A DNA stretch of 17,017 nucleotides. It comes from CAKUFA01 sp963646285 (lineage in GTDB: Bacteria > Bacillota > Clostridia > Christensenellales > Aristaeellaceae). Under the pieces are notes generated by a model, which was given only the letters and a program-made list of their open reading frames with translations, was not told the DNA's origin and made no database searches. This document shows positions 13,641 through 17,017 of the stretch, piece after piece (the stretch's first letter is position 1; every line of letters begins with the position of its first letter). The stretch is taken from the NCBI GenBank assembly GCA_963646285.1, contig CAVIWF010000051.1:1-17017 (forward strand). The letters run 5' to 3'. Position numbers and translations under genes: made by a program.

Positions 13641-15656
13641 TCAGCGGCTATTCTGCATCAGTGCTGCCCAGTCCTTGATCCGGGTCAGGAAGGTGGCATT
13701 GGAATCCACCTTGTCCATCATGCTCAGCAGCTGAGGAATGGCCGTTGCCGAGGGAGTGGAGCCGAGGATCTGCCGGGTCAGGGCAACGCCCTCTGCCTGC
13801 TCCTTGGTCAACAGGGCTTCTGCCTTCTTGGTGCCGCACTGCTGCAAATTGAAAGCAGGCTTCACGCCGGCCTTGGCAACTGCCTGATCCAGCACCAGCA
13901 CCATGTTGGCCGTTCCACGGAACTCTTCCACAATGGTGTCATCCACACGGGAATCCGTTTCCACGTTCATGGCGCCGATGACCGTCAGGCTGCCGCCCTC
14001 CTTCATGCAGCGGGCTGCGCCAAACAGCTTCTTGGCACGGAACAGGCTGGTGGGGTTCACCATGCCGGGAACGCTCCGTCCCTGCTGGGCTGCCGTGGTG
14101 GTGTAGGTCTTGGCCAGCCGGGTCAGGCTGTCCACAATCAGCACCACGTCCTTGCCCTGCTCCACCAGTCGTTCTGCCCGCTCCAGCACCAGATCCGTCA
14201 GGCGCAGGTGGCTTTCCGGAGGCTGATCGAAGGTGGAAGCAATCACCTGGCAATCCACTGCTTCACGGAAAATGGTCACATCTTCCGGGTTTTCATCAAT
14301 GAGCAGCACCAGCACTTCTGCATCGGGGTGATTCTTGTGAATCACATTAGCAAAATCTTCCAGCAGTTCCTTCTTCCCTGTATTCGGCGGGCAGAGTACC
14401 AAGGCACGCTGGCCGAAGCCCAAGGGTGCCATCAAATCCACCAGGCGCATGGTGTCAATCTTTTCCCCGTCATGGCAGTCCAGATCAATCCGACGAGTAG
14501 GATACACAGGGGTCAGCTCATCGTAAAGGGGGCGATCCAGTGTTTCATCCACCGGGGTATCGTTCACCGTGGTGATGTACAGCATGGCGGCGAATTTGTC
14601 GCAATCCCGCTGAGGACGGGTCTTGCCCACCACGTAATCACCCGTGCGCAGGCCAAAGCGGCGAATCTGTGCCGCAGAAAGATAGATGTCCTTCACCGAC
14701 GGCAGGAAGGACTTGGAGCGCAGGAAGCCGTATCCATCCGGATGCATTTCCAGCACGCCCTTGCCTTCCGGGCAGTCGCTGGCGGAAAGCATTTCGCTCA
14801 CAGCCATGCTGGGCATGCTGCCGTCTGTCATGGGCGCATCCTGCCGAGGAGCATTGTAGGAAGGACGGGGCGCATAGCCTCCCCGATCATAGCCGCCCTG
14901 GTCCCGGTTATAGTAGCCGCCCTGGGACTGATTGTCATAACCACGGCTGCCCCGGTCATAGCCCCGGTCGTAGCCCCGATCATTCTGCATGGGACGATCC
15001 TGGTTATAGCCACGGTCACTTTGCATGGGACGATCCTGGGTATAGCCGCGGTCGTTCTGCATGGGGCGATCCTGACCATACCCACGGGGCTGGCCATAGG
15101 AAGAGCGAGGTGCTTCCGTCCGGTAGCCACGGTAATCGTCATTCTGACGAGCAGGTGCAACCGGGTCTTGGGCTTCCGGTCCGAAGCGAGGCGTGAAGCC
15201 GGTCGGCCGCACCGTCTGGCGGAAGCTGGGTGCATCGCTCTGCTGATAGCGAGGCGTATCGTCTCCGGTGCCTCTGGGCGCATTGGTGCGACCCTGCCAG
15301 GAAGAGGAGCGCTGACCATAAGCGGGAGCCTGATAGGCCGGACGGCTGCTGTACCGGGGCTGCGGAACCGGAGCACGCCAAGCCTGCTTAAATTGAGGCT
15401 GCGCCGTAGTGTTCTCGTCCGCTTTCGTCTCCTCATTTGCAGCATAGCGGGGGCTTTCCGTCACTTCCGCTTCTTCCTGCACCGTCTGAGGTTCCGCCTT
15501 TGTCTCCACGCTTGCCGGTTCGTCTGCAGCATAAGCCTTAGCAATGCGTTCCACAATTTCCGCTTTGGAAATGCCTGCGCTCAGCTTGACTCCTTTATTC
15601 TTCGCTACCTTACGCAATTCAAGCACCGTCATAGCAGAAAGTTCGCTGGTGGTCAC
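13641..15656 (-). CDS. rho: transcription termination factor Rho, long form with altered ATPase residues
   Basis: Rho is a hexameric RNA-dependent ATPase/translocase that ends transcription. Start is GTG at 15656, six bases after AGGAGGAG; an upstream in-frame ATG at 15695 lacks a site. The product is 671 aa, against ~420 in E. coli. Order: Rho_N helical domain (~1-45, MTVLELRKVAKNKG), a disordered Arg/Gly/Tyr/Gln/Asp-rich linker (~46-290) with a 12-residue tandem repeat, the RNA-binding cold-shock domain (from ~297, GVLEMHPDGYGFLRS to IRRFGLRTGDYVVGK), then the ATPase domain. Walker B Asp509 (VDSLTRL) and the catalytic Glu (E455 in LIDENPED) remain. Walker A reads PPNTGKKELL in place of PPKAGKT: Lys428 is kept, but the Mg-coordinating Thr is Lys429. 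Residues aligned to E. coli K181, R212, K283, R353 and R366 are N425, N456, R527, G597 and K610. It may hydrolyse ATP poorly or differently. There is no frameshift; the gene looks maintained. Confidence 0.93.
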   Translation of the reverse strand: MTTSELSAMTVLELRKVAKNKGVKLSAGISKAEIVERIAKAYAADEPASVETKAEPQTVQEEAEVTESPRYAANEETKADENTTAQPQFKQAWRAPVPQPRYSSRPAYQAPAYGQRSSSWQGRTNAPRGTGDDTPRYQQSDAPSFRQTVRPTGFTPRFGPEAQDPVAPARQNDDYRGYRTEAPRSSYGQPRGYGQDRPMQNDRGYTQDRPMQSDRGYNQDRPMQNDRGYDRGYDRGSRGYDNQSQGGYYNRDQGGYDRGGYAPRPSYNAPRQDAPMTDGSMPSMAVSEMLSASDCPEGKGVLEMHPDGYGFLRSKSFLPSVKDIYLSAAQIRRFGLRTGDYVVGKTRPQRDCDKFAAMLYITTVNDTPVDETLDRPLYDELTPVYPTRRIDLDCHDGEKIDTMRLVDLMAPLGFGQRALVLCPPNTGKKELLEDFANVIHKNHPDAEVLVLLIDENPEDVTIFREAVDCQVIASTFDQPPESHLRLTDLVLERAERLVEQGKDVVLIVDSLTRLAKTYTTTAAQQGRSVPGMVNPTSLFRAKKLFGAARCMKEGGSLTVIGAMNVETDSRVDDTIVEEFRGTANMVLVLDQAVAKAGVKPAFNLQQCGTKKAEALLTKEQAEGVALTRQILGSTPSATAIPQLLSMMDKVDSNATFLTRIKDWAALMQNSR
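14981..15088 (-). repeat. three 36-bp tandem repeats inside rho
   Basis: Units at 14981-15016, 15017-15052 and 15053-15088 differ at a few positions and encode three 12-residue repeats of the type DRPMQNDRGYTQ. They lie in the disordered linker and are followed by further DRGY/RGY units. Copy number is likely variable between strains. Confidence 0.9.
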
Positions 15657-15749
15657 TGTGTTCTCCTCCTCGATTTGTATGCAAAAGAAATACAATGGAT
15701 GAAATGAGTGAAATCATTGATGCCCGTTGAACCATGTCCTTTATGCAGT

Positions 15750-16778
15750 TTATCCCTTTGACACATTCCCGGATGTCAGTGCTATCACCACATCCCTTGT
15801 CACTGCTTGCTCCACAAAGTGGGGCAAAGAGCCGTATGGTTTTTCCTCCAAGGGAACAAAACCTGCTTCTATCATCAGAGATAAGAGCGTTTCCCTCTTC
15901 AGCGTCAAGGTGTTGAAGCTGATGGCGGCGGCACCGTCCTTTTTCACGGCCTGCCGCCATGCAGGCAGTACCCGGCGCATCAGCATCGTAAAGCTTTCCG
16001 GCTTGCGGCCATCCTGCGGGGCATGCTGCACGCCATAGGGCAGGTCAACAACCAGCACATCCGCCTTTTCTTTCTTCACAACGTTTGGCGCAAGGGCCGT
16101 ATCACATTGGAAGAATTTCAGCCTTCGCACATCCCCGGCGGCAAAGTGTTCCTTTGTATCCGCCAAGGTGTACGCCGCCCAGGGGACGGACGTTTTTCCG
16201 CAGGTTTCAGCACCCTGCTTCAAGCTATGCTTCAAGCGATGCATGGTGCAGTACCGTTCCAGGTGATTCGTCCCTTCCTGCAAATCTTTTCGATCCACAT
16301 CCAAGCCGATCCCCTGCATGCCCATTTCCAGTGCACAGAACAGCGTGGTGCCCTTGCCGCACATGGGATCCAGCACGGTTACAGGCTGGGCAGTTTCCAA
16401 CTTGCCCGCAGCGGCGCAGGCCATGTTGATCATCATGCGGGTGAAGGCAGGGCTTGTTTTGCCCTTATACTTTAGCACCTCTGCCAAGTCCTTCGGCAGA
16501 TAATCCTGTGATTCAAAGGCAAGAGGGCGAAGCAGCTCTCCTTCCTGTGCGCACATCATCAGCAAAGACGAATGCCTGCTCAGCACATTCAATTGACCCT
16601 GTGACAAGGTTTCCGTATCAACAAAAAGAAATTCAGCTCCGCCTAAGCTGCAAGATCCAACCTGACTGCAAACACCCACGGTCTGCAGCATACTTCCTAA
16701 TTCAGAGATTCCCAGCAAGGACTGACCGGCACGATAATGAACATTCGCATGCGGCAGCAATTGAAAAAGATAGCGCAT
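15750..16778 (-). CDS. TRM11-like SAM-dependent RNA methyltransferase
   Basis: This is a class I methyltransferase resembling the TRM11/THUMP-associated UPF0020 group, which makes N2-methylguanine in tRNA. The N-terminal ~120 residues (MRYLFQLLPHANVHYRAG...) have no readable THUMP signature. ALKYKGKTSP-like sequence (VLKYKGKTSPAFTRMMINMA) leads into the SAM loop VLDPMCGKGTTLFCALEMG, the acidic GLDVDRKDL, a ~55-residue insert, GDVRRLKFF, and the catalytic DLPYGVQH, a D/N-L-P-Y-G variant known in this group. At 342 aa it is typical. I choose ATG at 16778, behind GAGGG; the frame is open to 16841, but that would start upstream of the predicted transcript. It has its own promoter and lies 93 nt upstream of rho on the same strand. 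The methylated base is not proven. Confidence 0.88.
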   Translation of the reverse strand: MRYLFQLLPHANVHYRAGQSLLGISELGSMLQTVGVCSQVGSCSLGGAEFLFVDTETLSQGQLNVLSRHSSLLMMCAQEGELLRPLAFESQDYLPKDLAEVLKYKGKTSPAFTRMMINMACAAAGKLETAQPVTVLDPMCGKGTTLFCALEMGMQGIGLDVDRKDLQEGTNHLERYCTMHRLKHSLKQGAETCGKTSVPWAAYTLADTKEHFAAGDVRRLKFFQCDTALAPNVVKKEKADVLVVDLPYGVQHAPQDGRKPESFTMLMRRVLPAWRQAVKKDGAAAISFNTLTLKRETLLSLMIEAGFVPLEEKPYGSLPHFVEQAVTRDVVIALTSGNVSKG

Positions 16779-16812
16779 AGATCCCTCTTTGCTTCTTTTC
16801 ATTGATGTTCTC

Positions 16813-16841
16813 ATTATAGCGAAAAAGTTTACCGAACACAA
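16813..16841 (-). promoter_or_regulatory. promoter for the methyltransferase (and possibly rho)
   Basis: On the minus strand TTGTGT (16841-16836), a 17-bp spacer and a perfect TATAAT (16818-16813), about 35 nt upstream of the chosen ATG. I found no clearly better promoter in the 93-nt gap before rho, so rho may be co-transcribed. Confidence 0.8.
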
Positions 16842-16927
16842 GGGAACATTTGTGATTTCATCGAATTTTCACATTCTTTTTTTCAGAAAAGCTATTCTTT
16901 CATAAGCATGAAGCAGCCGGGCTGCCC

Positions 16928-16963
16928 AAAAAATCCGCTGCAGAATCGATTCTGCAGCGGATT
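16928..16963 (-). terminator. terminator of a minus-strand gene beyond the right edge
   Basis: Bases 16932-16963 form a perfect 32-bp palindrome (arms AATCCGCTGCAGAATC and its complement). Read on the minus strand it folds into a hairpin followed by TTTTTT (16933-16928). It must serve a gene entering from the right, outside the window. On the plus strand no T-run follows. Confidence 0.85.
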
Positions 16964-16999
16964 CAGAGCATCGACAAAGTGGCGAAGCCACTTTGTCGA
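16964..16999 (-). repeat. palindromic repeat, copy 2 (right edge)
   Basis: Bases 16964-16994 are the exact reverse complement of the 31-bp element at 4773-4803. Here the palindrome is fuller: TCGACAAAGTGGC (16971-16983), GAA loop, GCCACTTTGTCGA (16987-16999), a 13-bp stem. It abuts the terminator at 16928-16963 directly. The sequence after it, to 17017, ends in ACTCACTCACT and shows no gene. Confidence 0.88.
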
Positions 17000-17017
17000 G
17001 TTTTGCACTCACTCACT

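Noticed and set aside
14981..15088. regularly spaced repeats that could look like a CRISPR array
   Set aside because: The units are contiguous 36-mers without spacers, in frame with rho, and encode a protein repeat.
13587..15707. 706-codon open frame on the plus strand opposite rho
   Set aside because: It is antisense to an unmistakable Rho gene, has no ribosome binding site, and its His/Gln/Arg/Ile-rich translation is what the low-complexity and GC-rich Rho codons give on the other strand.
15657..15749. separate promoter for rho
   Set aside because: AT-rich sequence such as TTGCATACAAAT is present, but no -35/-10 pair with 16-18 bp spacing stands out.
15750..16778. DLPY in place of the DPPY/NPPY catalytic motif as a sign of inactivity in the methyltransferase
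   Set aside because: D/N-L-P-(Y/F)-G variants occur in THUMP/TRM11-group enzymes, so it is not evidence of degeneration.
16913..16925. GCAGCCGGGCTGC inverted repeat as another terminator
   Set aside because: Short stem with a minimal loop, no T-run on either strand; it is likely just the flank of the terminator beside it.

Overview
This is a dense, housekeeping-type bacterial chromosome segment. Moderate-to-high GC coding sequence (by eye in the mid-50s percent), strong AGGAGG-type ribosome binding sites, many GTG starts, the gene order rho-rpmE-yqhQ(DUF1385)-prmC-prfA-sua5, a GlnQ/HisP-type amino acid uptake system and a zinc-type ribosomal protein L31 all suggest an anaerobic Clostridia-class Firmicute, perhaps a gut lineage. 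There is no rRNA to fix the taxonomy. I see no tRNA, CRISPR array, insertion sequence or prophage gene.

Layout, left to right. (1) 1-857: the last codons of an unidentified gene, a leader with two small hairpins, an unrecognised secreted protein and a strong terminator. (2) 915-2184: aroE (TTG start) and aroQ, overlapping by 4 nt, two shikimate-pathway steps, then a terminator. (3) 2183-4697, minus strand: a polar amino acid ABC transporter (binding protein, permease, ATPase) behind a near-consensus promoter. A stem-loop lies between the binding-protein and permease genes, and the ATPase carries a charged insert of about 60 residues. (4) 4706-6275: argH, divergent from the transporter. The shared intergenic region holds promoters for both directions and ARG-box-like sites, so the transporter may import arginine or a relative under ArgR/AhrC control (inference). 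The argH leader contains one copy of a 31-bp palindromic repeat that recurs, inverted, at the right end of the window.

(5) 6282-13124, minus strand: nine close-packed genes. Translation genes come first (yqhQ, prmC, prfA, then sua5 for tRNA t6A). They are followed by a TIM-barrel sugar isomerase-like protein, a NifX/NifB-like metal-cluster protein, an HD-domain hydrolase, a nitroreductase and a flavin reductase-like protein. Most junctions are overlaps, direct abutments or gaps under 35 nt, so this looks like one transcription unit ending at a bidirectional terminator shared with argH. (6) 13264-13592: rpmE with its own promoter, a possible structured leader and a terminator. (7) 13641-16841: a TRM11-like methyltransferase with its own promoter, followed by rho. 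(8) 16842-17017: non-coding, with a terminator for a minus-strand gene beyond the window and the second repeat copy.

The most unusual object is the Rho protein. It has about 250 extra residues of low-complexity Arg/Gly/Tyr/Gln/Asp-rich sequence with a 12-residue tandem repeat. More surprisingly, several residues expected for ATP hydrolysis are replaced: the Walker A Thr is Lys, the arginine-finger position is Lys, and equivalents of E. coli K181, R212, K283 and R353 are changed. The RNA-binding domain, Walker B Asp and the catalytic Glu are intact. This could be a Rho with altered or lost motor activity at the normal rho locus.
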